A stretch of DNA of 64,000 nt from Bombyx mori (taxonomy: Eukaryota; Arthropoda; Insecta; Lepidoptera; Bombycidae). The DNA lies in assembly GCF_030269925.1 (NCBI RefSeq), contig NC_085112.1:13889501-13953500 (forward strand), written 5' to 3'. A program made the translations under genes and the position numbers. The notes under the pieces are model-generated. The model worked only from the letters and a program-made list of their open reading frames with translations, had not been told where the DNA came from and made no database searches. Every line of letters starts with the position of its first letter. The stretch's first letter is position 1. Positions 22,810 through 36,100 of this stretch are shown piece by piece.

Positions 22810-24303
22810 TGATAACAGGTAGGCTGTGATCTTATCTGCGCAACTTCCTTACGCAAACTCCGCCTCTCAACCCTCATCAAAAAGATTACCTTCAGGTAAC
22901 TACTACATAATTACGGTACGATGAAAGGATTTCCAACAACAGTAAGTAGCTTTAACTTATGTATACATTTTTATATATTTTTAAACCTGCTGAGTAATGT
23001 ATCAGTATTAATCGCATATCGTAATAGGTAGTTAATTATATAGGTCCTAACGGCGACATATTGTTTCCACCCCAGGCTACAGGCCGCGGACTGGGTACAT
23101 AAGTTTTTCTAATTAAAATTAAATGAAATCGAAACTCAGTGTTGTCATTTCTTACTATAAAAACTCCTTAAACTTGACAGGTGTAGAAAAAAAAAATCAA
23201 GAAAACTCCTTTCAGCTTTCTCTGTAGATTCAGTTCCTGTTGCCTCAAGGGACTATTCTGACGTTACCATGACAGGTAAGCGAAATCACTTGGCTCAGCC
23301 TGAAAGAACTTGCTAATATCTATCCTAGCAGCACTACGCTGAATCCATCACCTGACTGAAAAAGTTAATGATGGAGAGCTCCGTTATAACTCGTTACAAA
23401 ATTATATACATTTTTATTCAAACACACCGCGAATAATCGGTATTGAAACTCACCGATTCATTTCTCCAGAATATATGGACAGAATATACCTATTATACGA
23501 AATATTTTAAATGAGTCCAAAAATGAATAGGTATGGCTAGAATCGGCATACAGTTGCTTTGTTGAACGCTATTTAATTTTAAAAGTCATAATTTACGATT
23601 TATGTACCTTTATGCAATTTACTATACGTTTACAATTTCAATTTCGCTAAAATCGTGTTTAAAATATACCATAGACTATATTAAATTATTTTATCATTGT
23701 TGAAAAATAAACTGTTAATGGGTAGGTATCTGGTTGAAACACGACTAGCAAATTAATCAAGAAAACGAGTTGGAATATTTATTATTGCATACATTAAAAT
23801 GGATATGTGATGTACATTAGCTGTCGAATATTGAAAAAAAACAACGATCCTTTTGATTTTGTCCACGAATCAACTACGAAGTTGATTTTTTTGTAAATGT
23901 TTTTTGATTCACAATTTTATTTGTAACGATATTATTTCCCAAAGAATTTATTTGACTTTGCCCAGGAGGGAAGCATATGACAGACAGTTCAAGATTATCT
24001 ATATATCTTGGTAAATATGTTAACAGTCAATTCGGCCTTTATTTCAATTGATTTATTTTCTATTCGGTGTATTGTACAAAATGTAGGAAAGAAAAAAACA
24101 TGCAATAGATTAAGATTAACAAACAAAAATACATTCGCTTTTCTCATCATCGAAGTTCTAGTAAAAATAAATATCGAAGTTCAATCAAACCATTTCAATA
24201 ATTATAAAAAAAGTAACAAATATATACTACAACTTTCGAATAAGTATACGATTACAACAGCCGAAATATTAAAAAACCTTTATGTGTGAACGATGTCTTT
24301 GTC
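22810..24303. other. intergenic AT-rich DNA
   Basis: No supported gene or shared repeat. The 93-codon open frame at 24008-24289 has no domain. Confidence 0.45.
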
Positions 24304-24979
24304 TACAGTCAAACCTGGATAAGCGAGAACTGGATAAGTGAGAAAACTCTATAAGTGAGAGTAATAGCCAGGACCCGTCATTTTAAGCTCCCAAAACCTC
24401 TATTAGCGAGAAACAGAAACCTGTGTAAGAGAGAGTCATTTTTCCCTCATGGACCTCCGTAAGTGAGACTGTTACTTATCTATACCTCTATAAGCGACAG
24501 TCGAGCTTTATTTATTTATATTATTTAGGAGGAACAAATGATAAAACAAATTACAAATTTAACATCTGCTATTTTATGACTCATTCTTAACTTTCGTGGA
24601 ACTTCCTACCATTGTTTTTGTATTTTTTTCTCGTCAATATTGAACCTATTCTATTTCGTGGAACTAAATAACATTGTTATTTTATCGCATTCTTTTCGAC
24701 TGGACAAGTGTGCCTGTGTACCGTCCTGTTCGTCGGCCTTACTCAGTTTATCGTTAATCAATTGCGAAGGAAAGTTCTGTTCTGCATCATGTCAAAACGG
24801 AAAATTAAAGTACTGTCATTAAGTGATAAACTTAAAATAGTGAATGCGTTTGAATCCGAAAAATCGCGAAATGAAATTCAGAGGGAGCATTAGCGAGAAA
24901 CTCGGGTTAGTGAGAAACCTCTATAAGCGAGAATGAGATTGTGCTCCCTTGAACTCTCGCTTATCCAGGTTTGACTGTA
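24304..24979 (+). mobile_element. pogo/Tigger-like element, internally deleted
   Basis: Element 24306-24977 (672 bp) is flanked by TA. The inverted termini CAGTCAAACCTGGATAAGCG and CGCTTATCCAGGTTTGACTG are perfect, with extra subterminal TAAGYGAGA repeats inside both ends. A 34-codon remnant of a transposase N-terminus is retained. Confidence 0.85.
24789..24893 (+). pseudogene. remnant of pogo-type transposase N-terminus (CENP-B-like HTH)
   Basis: Reads MSKRKIKVLSLSDKLKIVNA and then FESEKSRNEIQREH before a stop. This matches the opening of Tigger/pogo transposases up to the first helices. The DNA-binding remainder and the DDE domain are deleted, and the fragment joins directly to the right terminal region. 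Confidence 0.7.
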
Positions 24980-25017
24980 TTTGATATGTTCCGTCACAAT
25001 TTCAAGCGGAAGGCGGT

Positions 25018-25165
25018 AACAGTTCAGAAAAAAAAAAACGCAACTTGGTGCACGTGAATGAAGTGAAACTTCTTTTTCGATATTTATTATTGTGGTTTTC
25101 TTCACTTTTCATCCTTATATCAGATTGTCCTTTTAATAGGGAATGCTGTGTATAGGAAATGCGAC
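25018..25165 (+). repeat. family F repeat, left part
   Basis: GCAACTTGGTG(C/T)ACGTGAA, GAAACTTCTTTT, TTGTGGTTTTCTTCA and GGGAATGCTGTGTATA match 43861-43990. The matching right part is at about 25830-26070, with LINE insertions between. Confidence 0.65.
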
Positions 25166-25289
25166 ATCTTCAACATTTATATTATAATATATATTTTAAA
25201 TTATAGATAGAAAAATAAATACTTATATTTTTTTATTTTGAAATACATCAATAGAATATTGGACGCTACTCGCAACTTTTTTTTTCCTA

Positions 25290-25830
25290 CCTATGCTGAT
25301 AGCCTTGAGAGGCTATTTCAGCTTCACCCTAACGTTTGTAGGTGAGCTCACGGGGCTCAAACCGGAGAGATGCTAACTAGTAAGAGCAGTGCTTCGCAGA
25401 ATCTACCACCGGATCGGAAACGCGACCCACTGAGAAGATCCGGCGAGAAACTCAGTGGGCTGTGTCTATGGGTTAATTCGCTCGTCGAGCCCTTCGTCGC
25501 AAGCAACGGGTTCGACGAGGACGGTGACCGGTGCTTGTGGTGCCTAAAAACACCGTTAATGGATCAGGAAGATCCATAATGACGTGCTTTGGGTGACGTC
25601 GACGGTTTACCATACGGTCTACAGGGTCGGGTATGTAGTTTCCAGCGGCCACGACAAGAGGGTTATTATATCGTGCCGCCTTCTCAAAATGGCGCAACGA
25701 TGCCGACTGTAGATACTTACTAACGGAATCGAGCTCCAGGTCATCGTGGAGATCCACGTTCCTCAGGAACCATGGCGCTCCGACGGAGTCGCTACTAACG
25801 CTCGCGCTGGTCTGTAACAAGGTATACTAC
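25290..25830 (-). mobile_element. 5'-truncated Jockey-like LINE, family C2
   Basis: The minus strand encodes VGAPWFLRNVDLHDDLELDS and a stop-terminated Arg-rich tail, homologous to the ORF end of the LINE at 19387 (VGAPWFVRNVDLHDDLGLES). A distinct 3' UTR (TCTCGCCGGATCTTCTCAGT, TTTGAGCCCCGTGAGCTCAC) follows. It is the best copy of the family C tail in this window. Confidence 0.82.
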
Positions 25831-25917
25831 GCGTATGTTCGAGTGCCACACATTCACTCTCGCTCTCTTTCTTTCAGTATGGTAGCGTTAAGCGTTTAAC
25901 GCAACGTTGACGGAAGC

Positions 25918-26035
25918 TTTTTTTTTTTTATTGCCTTTGTAGGCAGACGGGCATACGGCCCACCTGATGGTGAGTGGTTACCGTCGCCCATGGACTTCAG
26001 CAATGCCAGGGGCAGAGCCAAGCCGCTGCCTACCG
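25918..26035 (-). repeat. family A tail
   Basis: Poly-T, ATTGCCTTTGTAGGCAGACG to AGCCAAGCCGCTGCCTACCG. It sits inside the right part of a family F repeat. Confidence 0.82.
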
Positions 26036-26139
26036 AAAAGTTGCATTAGAAGTTTCACTTCAAAAATTTTTTTTACTTTACGCAGAGAATTTGAATATTT
26101 CAGGGCAGTCAAGTACATTATTTGACCTAATTAGTAAGT

Positions 26140-26535
26140 CATATTATCATTTTATACCGTTAGCGCTCATGATCACTAAGTGTTTAGTAGGGAATGTTAC
26201 TAACATTAGCAGGTTTATTTGGGCCACTACACTCCCTTTGACAACCAATGCCCTACGTTCCATGTCCATGTCCATCTTTTAATTCCTCAGTTACAATGTG
26301 CCCTAAATATTTTAACTGGGTTACTCTTTGTACAGGTTAGCCACAGAGGATTACAGGCGGGACATGAGGCGGTCTTTTGCTTACACCTCTGAACATCAAC
26401 AGCTCACTTTTACTTGGGTTATATTTTAGGCAATGATGCTCGGCATAGGATTCACATATGGACAGCAACTTTCTTAACTCACACATTGATAGAATCAGCA
26501 GCACCATCTTATCTGCTTTAATAAAGATATGATAT
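26140..26535 (-). mobile_element. degenerate reverse-transcriptase fragment of a LINE
   Basis: The minus strand reads ADKMVLLILSMCELRKLLSI, then KYNPSKSELLMFRG, PPHVPPVILCG and QLKYLGHIVTE, an RT palm/thumb segment after the catalytic FADD. Stops and frameshifts break it. Confidence 0.55.
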
Positions 26536-27029
26536 AGATGTGATAGAAATACAATTCTACAACCTATTCAACGTTACCAACAATTCTACGTTAATGCTTA
26601 ATGTGTTTAATTAGCTTAATCTGTATATTTAATTAATTTCAGGTGCTTCGATAGTTTGCTTTTCTTTTTGGAATGGTTGCATTGAGTAAGTTATTTAAAC
26701 TAGTCGTTTGAAGAAATAATAAGACAATTACTAAAATATGCATACCAACTAAAATGTGCACAGAAAGATCACTCAGGTTTCCAGTACAGGTTGCGTACAG
26801 TATAAACCAGACGAAAAGTTTTCTTTTAGTTATAAGGTTGATCCTTCTAGAATAGCAGTTTTTGTAGTTCCTCTAGAAAAATGTTAGTATAACCAGGCCA
26901 TAAAATCTTTAAAAAAATTATGGCAATCTATAATCGTTATGTCAATGTCAGGATTGTCAATTATCACCGCTGTCAGACACTGGTCTTTCGGAGATGGGGA
27001 ATTTGTCAATAAATCTAAAGCCTAATTTT
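26536..27029. other. EMC1 upstream region
   Basis: AT-rich with no repeat recognised. It should hold the EMC1 promoter. No convincing TATA box was seen; GTCAGACACTGG at about 26970 is a possible initiator-like site only. Confidence 0.35.
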
Positions 27030-27136
27030 ATGGGTTTATTAAAATGTTTAAACAGTATAAATTGGTTTATTGTGTTTTTTAGTCTAATTAATTTATCCAT
27101 GTGCATTTATGAGGATCAAATCGGGAAGTTTGACTG
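27030..27136 (+). CDS. EMC1: EMC1 exon 1: start codon and signal peptide
   Basis: This 107-nt exon encodes the predicted signal peptide. The ATG at 27030 is in frame with YEDQIGKF, and the downstream donor is TG|GTAACT, splitting the Trp codon completed by exon 2. A second in-frame ATG lies near the end of the hydrophobic stretch and would lose the signal, so the upstream ATG is preferred. The transcription start was not identified. Confidence 0.85.
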
Positions 27137-30100
27137 GTAACTATGCATTTTAGGTTATGCCCCTTGTATGACATCGTTAGTTTTCAAGGATTATTTTTCT
27201 AATAAAATTAACCTTTTCAGGCGCCAAAGCTATGTTGGGCGTATAAAGTTCGCCCAATTCGATACGGTTTCAACCGCCAGGAAGATAATAGTAGCGACCG
27301 AAGAGAATGTTTTAGCTGCACTCAATCTGAAGACAGGTACGCCGATTTTAATTATTCGAAACTTTTAAAAAATAATTTTTAGTTCAAAACACGGTATTGA
27401 TAGATATCTGCATCAATAAGTTCACAGTATTCGTTGATTTTATGGTTGAATACTTAAAACATGATGTAGTCAGTCATAGTTTTAAAATTGCTATAGTCAG
27501 GGCTCCACCGATTCATTAGGGTATATATAGTGTGTATGTCCTATGGTTTTGATAAGAACCCATACTTAAATCTTACTGTTTATTGTCCCTATCACTATTT
27601 ATGATAACTTGATTACTTAAATTTATTGATTATGCATTATAAAATCAACACAGTTAAAACATATTAATTAATAACTATAATTATGCACATGTCTTGTTTC
27701 AAATACACCTAAATTTTTATTGCTTAGGAAAATCATAGATTAACTAATCTTATTAGGTAGCAGTCTGTTTAGTAGGATTTAGAGATACCAGAGCTTAGTT
27801 ATCAGTTACCTGGTTGAGTAATGTAGGCCTACAATAGCACCACCCTGTCTTTTTACTAACTCAATCATTTACAGAATAAAAAAAAAAAATGCCAACCTCT
27901 TTGAATTTAAATAATAACATTCTCTCAGTGCTCTTTTTGTATCATATTCATTAAAGCTGTACTAGCATAAGTGAGGTACCTATCCAAGTGAGCTCACAAA
28001 ATTATTTATCACTAGTATATATGCAGTTTTTTGGTAAAAAATAAAATTGGAAATTTAACGGCTGTTAAAACTATACACTCAATAAACTCAATTTATATTC
28101 AATATTCAAACTCAACTCATATTTTAAAATTTAACAGGGCAGGTAGTGTGGAGGCATGTGTTTGAGAGTACATCTTCTGGCAACATCCAGTTGCTGCATC
28201 TATCAGATCAAATAATCACCGTGACGGGCTCCAATCCTTATCTCGTTAGGGGATGGGACTTGAGTACTGGTACGTAAAAATATTTAATTGGCTTTTTAGG
28301 GGTGATGATTCTTTTGCAGACTGAAAGGGAAATGAGTGTGTCAACTGGGCCATCAGTATCATTTATTTTGCTTATATTTAATTCTACACAAGTATTTCAA
28401 TTTCTAAAACTGTGTCTATAGGACCGAAACAAATCAATCATTATTATATGGATATTATGTTTTCTAGTAATTAAGTCATTAATTGTTAGTATGTCTGCAT
28501 GCCTTCTATAGCTGTAAAAAATTGTACTAATGATTAAAAATATGGTGCAACATAAAAAAAAAGAATCAGTTACATACATCAAGTAAGAAAACACTTGATT
28601 TAAATTCCAAATTTTTATGCAAAATCAGTTTGCATTATTACTAGACATTATTGCTGTATTCATTATTTATAGTAATCTAGTATTCATCATTATATATAGT
28701 ACCATAAAGGCATAATGAAATATTACTAATAATAATAAAATATAATCATGGGTATTTTCTTCAGGCGTACTAATTTGGGAATGGGGCCTCACCCTCCAGA
28801 AGAATGAGCACACTGATTTCTCCGAATGGTGGGTTCAGAATGGTCTGCTTGTTCATATGGTGCCGAAATTTGGCTCTCACATTGAGGTCAGCGTCTACAA
28901 TGTAGCTACTGGACATAATCGAGGAGCAACTTCGAAACTACCTGCTGTTTGGATCAATGAGGGGTTTGTATTTTTAACCTGCTAACTCCAATTAAAGTAC
29001 TGATTGTACCATTTTAAATTGTAAAAATAATAATAGACTGAATATAATCAAATTCTAATCAATAATTGATTAATTGTCATAAAAATGATTCATATTATTG
29101 ATAAAAATCATATGCTGAATTAATGAAGAGGACTCAGACAGTCGTGCTAAAAATGTATTTTTATTCTAATGTATTGACTTCAGTCATCCATATCAAACTG
29201 GGGCAAACTTTGTTGTGGTCTTTATGCATTCTATTGACCTCTAACATAAGGTGGGCAGAGGAACCTATGGCCTGATTTTATGATCTCTGCTTTCGGTCTT
29301 CACATATGCAAAGAATCCAGCCAAAATGTTGTCTGTTCATTTATGATAACTTTTTAAACTAATTATAAATAGTGGTAGATTCAAATAATAATCGATAATT
29401 TATTTCATATTCCATAGCTGTGTCTTATCTCCACCATATTACACCTGTATCTCGGGATCACCCGGAAACCAGCTGCTCTTATCCATGGATGTTACGTCTG
29501 ATGCTGTACAAATCATAAGCAAACCTTTAGCAGAATACACAACGGCAAGGAATGGAAACCTGAATCCCTTCGACACTAACACAGTCATACCAGGGTTTCT
29601 ATTAAATGAAAAAATCATATTGATCCGTGGCAATAAGTTTGAAGCGATCAATATAGCTATCAGTGAGCCATCTGCAAGTGTTGCTCTTGTGGATAGCGCT
29701 AGCGGACCATTAGTTTTGCAGACTTGGAATGATGAGGCTAAGGTTAGTCAAATAGCTTTTACTCGTTTTAATAGACTTAAGGGAACCTTATCTTTAAATG
29801 AAGGTAATGTGGTAATAAAGCTTTATGATATCTGACACTTTTTGTCAATATATAATGCATATTTGGCATATTCAAGAAAACGTGTCACGTGTTGGAACAA
29901 AATGAAAATACGTTTTTGAGTATTTTTTTGCCTCTAATAATGGAAAAATGTTACAGCTAGAAAATTTGGTAGCATTGAGATAATAATTTACTGTATCATA
30001 TACAGGGTTTCACCTTAATGGCCCACAATTTAGTTTCTGGGCAAAGAGTAAATGAGATTGGCTGGTCGGACCGCAGTCTGTCGATACCGGAGCCGGAGTT

Positions 30101-33100
30101 GTCTGCGGTGATTTGCACTAAGACAGCCAGGGAACAGCATGTATGCAGGATCCTGGTCACTGCTGCCGATGATGCCAGCCATTTGATACAGCAAGAAGGT
30201 TAATACTATTTAAAACTAGCTTAATTGATAAAAAAAAAAATTTCAAGATATGTATTTGAAATAAATAAGAAAAAGAACAACCGAAACTTACGAAAATCTA
30301 TCAATTGGCAGTTCAATATGCGGTGATACCAACTTTTGTCACCGGACTGACTAATTAAAAACCTGGTGGCGGACAATGAAAAGGGCTCCGCTTAAAAAGT
30401 GTAAAATTTATTTTATTCCAATGAGAGATATTAGATGATGGTATTATCCGTGCTGGTTGCTTAAAAACTTAATATTAAAATAATATATCACAATTCCTTA
30501 GTACCAGATGTATCAGTACCTTTCGTGACTAATACAACCTTAGTTTATTTTGTAATCTTATCGCTTACGACTATGACACATCTATATTTTGTGGTATTAT
30601 TGTTTTGACGGATATCAATGCATTTATATTTCAGGGAGAGTGCTATGGACTCGCGAGGAAGCCCTAGCCAATGTGGTGGCTGTCGAGTTTGTGGATTTGC
30701 CAGTGTCAGACTTGGACGCGGCTATTGAATCGGAATTTGATCAGAAAGAAGGTATTATATAAAACTTGGTTAATGATTAACTAAAGACGTACTGTCTCTA
30801 AATAATTAAATACATAACCTACCTAATTTTATATGTAATATTAATTTATATTTCATATATATTTGTTAATAATTTAACTGGGTTTTGGAAGTAACAAACT
30901 TTTTTTCTTATTTTTTTAGCAGCCAAGATGCACAGTGAGTATACTATAGCAGTGTCTGTGAATGAACGAATGAATGAATGTTTTAGTGTAACCTTTTTTT
31001 TTTTGTAATTCCTTCATTCATCAATAGTTGAATTTTAAATTTTGTGCTTTCATTATTAATATTGAAACTTCTAGAATAGCTATAACACATATTCACTAAT
31101 CCATACCATATTATGTTTTTGGTTTCCAAAATAATATAATAATATATGTTTATTATTTATATCCTTACAAGTAAGATCTTGTAAATTTTCATTTATTGCA
31201 TGTTATAAGCATACTCAATGTTTGTATATTTAAATATATTCATTTCAATCTTAATTCTAAGAATGCAATCTAACCCATTGTTCTAATTTTTTAAATTAAA
31301 CATCTTTAATATAAACGCATACATATTGCTGGTGAAGCCATTACTATGTCATTATAATAATAAATACTGCAGTTTTCTTTTGGTTGAAGCATAACATTTT
31401 ATAAATCGTACATATAGTTAAATAAATTTATCGAATCTCTCCATCAGATCAAATTAGGAATAAGGAGATCCGCAAAAAAACATTATCACTACATAGTATA
31501 AAAACAAGTCGCTTTCTCTGTCCCTATATTCCTATGTATGCTTAAATCTTTAAAACTACGCAACGGATTTTGATGCGTTTTTTTAATAAATAAAGTGATT
31601 GAAGAGGAAGGTTTATATGTATAATAAATAACATCCATGAAATAGTGGAGAAATCAATAATAAATTACAGTTTTCCCAAGCGAAGCTAGGGCGGTTCGTT
31701 AGTAACTGATATATCGCAAAGGATTGTGAGGTTGAAGTAGCAGTGGATATTCGATGGGTCCGAAGAGTTCTCGTGTGGCGACCGGAACACGGGCGGTGGT
31801 AGATCTCCCACGAGGTGGACCCAGGACCTGTTGAGGGTCGTGGCGAGGCTTGGGGGGGGGGGGGTATGTCCAGCAGTAGACACTGTGGGATCTTATGTTA
31901 AACGGTTGAATTCATTGGGAAATTCATATTGTGCCAAATAATGGTTTATTATTTATTTAATAATTATACATATAATATAGTTTATAGTATTACTTGTTTA
32001 CTATAATACTAAGATGCTCATATTTTTTAATTATCAATCATTGTATCAATCAGGTACATTGAGCCTTGACTGAATATTGATTTTGTTTTGCAAAACACAT
32101 TTCCATGTCAGAGTGGTAATGCATTTCGGTGTGAAGCTTAGGACGAACGTTATATTATCCAACTTATTTATTGCTTTGGTGGATGGATGAGCTCACGGCC
32201 CACCCGACCATAAGTGGTTACCGGAGTCCATAGACATCTACAAAGTAAATTCCGGCACCCACCTTGTGAGACATGAATTCTAAAGTCTCCGTTTTTACAG
32301 TACAATGGCTGGCCCAATCTTCAAGCCGAAAAGCATTACTACTTCACGGCAGAAGTAGGCGGGGTGGTGGTACTTTTTTTTTAACGCTGTGGAATCCATT
32401 TACAGATACCCGGTCCGGGGGGTGGTGGTACATACCTGGACACACAATACGTCTTACCACGAGTTTGTTTCCACTGTTACCCCAGGTTCGGTACTGGCGG
32501 CGTTCACCCGGCGGCTGCAGAGTCAGTTCCAGCAGCTGCAGGGCGCGGTGCGGGCGCTGCTGGCGGGGGACGCGGCGGCCGCGGACGAGCCCCCGCCCCT
32601 CGTGCGCGACTACTTCAACCTGCACAAGATCATGGTGCTCCTGACGGACACCGGCAAGGTACCTACCTACACACAATACCTAACTAACATACTGTTGGAG
32701 CTATCACGTTAATGTTATCAGGAATAATCTAATTAATCGCAAAAATTACACAATTGACAACATTTCAAAAAATTAACATGCATAAAATAGAAATACCGTT
32801 TCTTTATTTTTCAATTCTGAGCTAAATTACAGTTATATTACTTAATTTGGGATAATTAAAAACTAAAAATGTTGTGGTGACGTCATGTTTACGAACTGTA
32901 TGAAAATATTCCTTTGCCTTTCCGACATTGCTGATTTTTATACTCTGTGGCGAAAATGTCAAAATATGCCACTATCATTACAATTTTTTTTTCAAAGGGA
33001 TTTTATGACCTGGTAACTAAGACCTTTAAGTCATATCTTATTTTAATTTATATTCTTATTTTAATGAAAAATGAGAATATGAAGTGAAATGACATGAAAT

Positions 33101-36100
33101 GAAGATGATTAATTTGAGATCAACTGGGATGAAATTAAATGAAATGAGATAATATGAGATGAAATATAATCTCAGTAAAATGATGGTCATTTACTGAGAC
33201 TTTTTCAGTCGGCTTTTTGGAGGATCCCGAGAAGCTACGTTCAGCGGCTTTGTTTCATTTTCCTACATTTGTGCACTTTCACAGATATTAAACAATTAAT
33301 AAATCACCGTTATTACACATTTAAACCTGAAGAAACACTAAATAAAACAGATCTCACAACTTCATTGCTTGTATTTCTTAGAGGTATTACACAGAATTAG
33401 GCAAATTGACATGCGCGGCCATTTTTTTGTGTGTCTTTGTTGCGTTCCTGAATTCTCATTGGTTTGTGCGATACACGTCATCGCTGGCCAATCACAGCCG
33501 TCAATGTATGACGCGACGTTGATCCGTTGATCCGAAAAATGTTACACAATTAATTGAGAGTTAGACATCTTGTCCCACGGCCTTTTGATCTCAATGGGCT
33601 CCAGTGAACACTTAACACCATTTGTCCCGTGACGTCATTAACCCATCTAAAACGAAAAATTAGTCTCCACACACCAATATGAGTATTTTTAACTTAACAC
33701 TACCAAAAATATTCTTTAGTGATAGCTCACACCAGCCTCTCTCTGGAATATTCTTTTGTTTTACAATCGATTTTATTATTGCTTATTTGAGATTAGATTT
33801 TTTTCGGTCACGTTGCGAAGAAAAAGGGTGAAAATCTCGAAAAACTTCTCATCACCGGCAAAGTGGAAGGAAAGAGGCCTAGGGGGCGTAGTCCCATGCG
33901 CTGGTCCGATCAGATTAATACGAATTTGGAATCCAGCATCAATGTCGCTATCCACTGCGCGGAGGACAGAAGTGAATGGAGGAACATAGTCCTAACAAAA
34001 TTGCTCAGTAAAGGTCACGACCCTCAGAACTGAGGAATACGACGCACAGGGAGAAATTTGAGATTAGATATTATAATTTGTTGTTTTTGTTCTCAGATCT
34101 TCGGCATGGACAATTTGTCGGGCGAGATACTGTGGAAGCTGTACGAGCCGAACCTGAACACGGAGGCGGCGGTCATGTTCACGCGGCGGTCGGCGCGCCA
34201 CCCGCCGCACGACGCCTACCTCACCGTCGTCGGGAAACACGAGGTCCGAGGACATCTGTGATGTTTCATTATTACTTCCGTCTTGCTCGAAGGGTAGGAC
34301 AACAATGTTAGGGGTTAGCAATGTTAGCAGTCATCCATAGTGCGTTTCCAGAGATATTTTTTGCGACGTACCATCCGACTCTGCAATGAGCTTCCCTCCA
34401 CGATGTTTCTTGAGCATTATAACATGTCCTTCTTCAAACGAAGCTTGTAGAGGTCACTTAACGGTAGGCAGCGGCTTGGCTCTGCCCTTGCTGAAGTCCG
34501 TGGGCGACGGTAACCACTCACCACCAGGTGGGCCGTATGCTCGTCTGCCTACAAGGGCAATCAAATAAAAATAAAAAAAGAGGACATTGTCTGTATCTTG
34601 GCTTAGATGGAAGCAGTCGCCCATCAAACAGCTTTCTAATACAATCACCCCGGTGCCAGACCCCCGTCCAGGACAGAACCCAGGACCGCGGTCTCCCCGA
34701 TGATACCATTATCTCAGTACCCAGTTGCAGTTTGAAACAAGCTCACAGAGCTTAGAATGAATTGAATTTAACCTATTGTCGTTCCCGGTTATGTTTGAGA
34801 CGCCAAATAGAAAAATAATAATATATAATCTACGAAACTTTTTCGCTGGCCAGGCTGTAATAAAAATGAAACCCGTAAAATTATAATTTACGTTATTACT
34901 GGTGGTAGAATCTCTTGTGAATCCGCACGGGTAGGTACCACCAGCCTGCCTATTTCTAACGTGAAGCAGTAATGCGTTTCGGTTTGAAGGGTGGCACAGC
35001 CGTTGGCTGGAGGAACTTGGAGCTTTAAGCGTCTAGAGTTGTGAGTGTTAGATCTGAAGTCTCACATAGCGGTGGATGGATATACTGCCGAACCAAAATC
35101 ATAGGCAATTGTGCATAAACTAAGCTCCTTAATTATATTTAACAGGAAACAGGCAACGGTCTGATCGTCAGTTTAAATCCGATCCGAGGCACTCCCGTCG
35201 GGGAGCAGACCTTGCACTTGGACGTGCAGATCTTACAATGTGCGGTCCTGTACAAAGCAGACGCTCAGAAGCTCCACGCGCTCATACTGCTCGATAAGGA
35301 CGAGAACGTGCAGGTAAGTTTGCAACACTACTCATCATATTGTTACGCGCTGGGGCTCGGGATAAATAAAAAATCTACCGAAGTATAAATTGGAACTGTA
35401 CTAGCACTTAGAACACTCACAGAACACTTGAAATTTTTTAATTCACTTCTTCCGCTTGGCTTCAGGTGATCCGTTCGCTGTTTCGCTTCGACTAGTTCCG
35501 ATTACTGACTGACTGCGTGCCATCTCTGCAACGCTTGTATAGTCCATACGACATCCCTAGAATTATCGAGAAAATTCCTCACAAGTCGAGTATTTTCGAT
35601 GTGTGTTTCCACTATCTGACAATAGATGGCGTCGTACTTTTCGAGCGTTCTAGATGCTACCAGATCCTTTGATATTCGTTCGGCTATTCGGCGATAGATG
35701 GCATTACTCTTACCGCGGCGTAACAACATAAAGGATGACATTTTTAGAACTTTACCGGATAGCCATTTAAAGTTTAAAATTTGGAAAAAATATCAAAACA
35801 AAAAAATCTTCTTCAGCTATGTGTAATGGAGTAAACTTAATTGGAGTTCAATTAAAACCACCGAACTATTGATGCTAATACAAATAAAATGTACTTTTAA
35901 TTACAAAGATAAATGTCACTCTAAGCCCTTGGCTTTGCACCCCTCGATGTTCCTTCCATCCACATGGTGGTCGCGACAACACCGTTACCGACCTACAAGA
36001 TAGCTGCTGCAGCAGACGCTATGTTTTATTTGTTGTGTTTGGTATCCGCAGATCCTGCCGGAGTCCTCGGCGCCGCTGGTGGAGAACATGTACATGCACG

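Noticed and set aside
32344..32676. 110-codon minus-strand frame opposite EMC1 exon 9
   Set aside because: It is a shadow of the GC-rich exon; the plus strand has the EMC1 sequence with correct splice phases.
35340..35726. Solo LTR interpreted as a DNA-transposon MITE because of its inverted ends
   Set aside because: The inverted part is only about 8 bp, and the internal TATA/initiator layout and CATA flanks fit an LTR better, though MITE status is not fully excluded.
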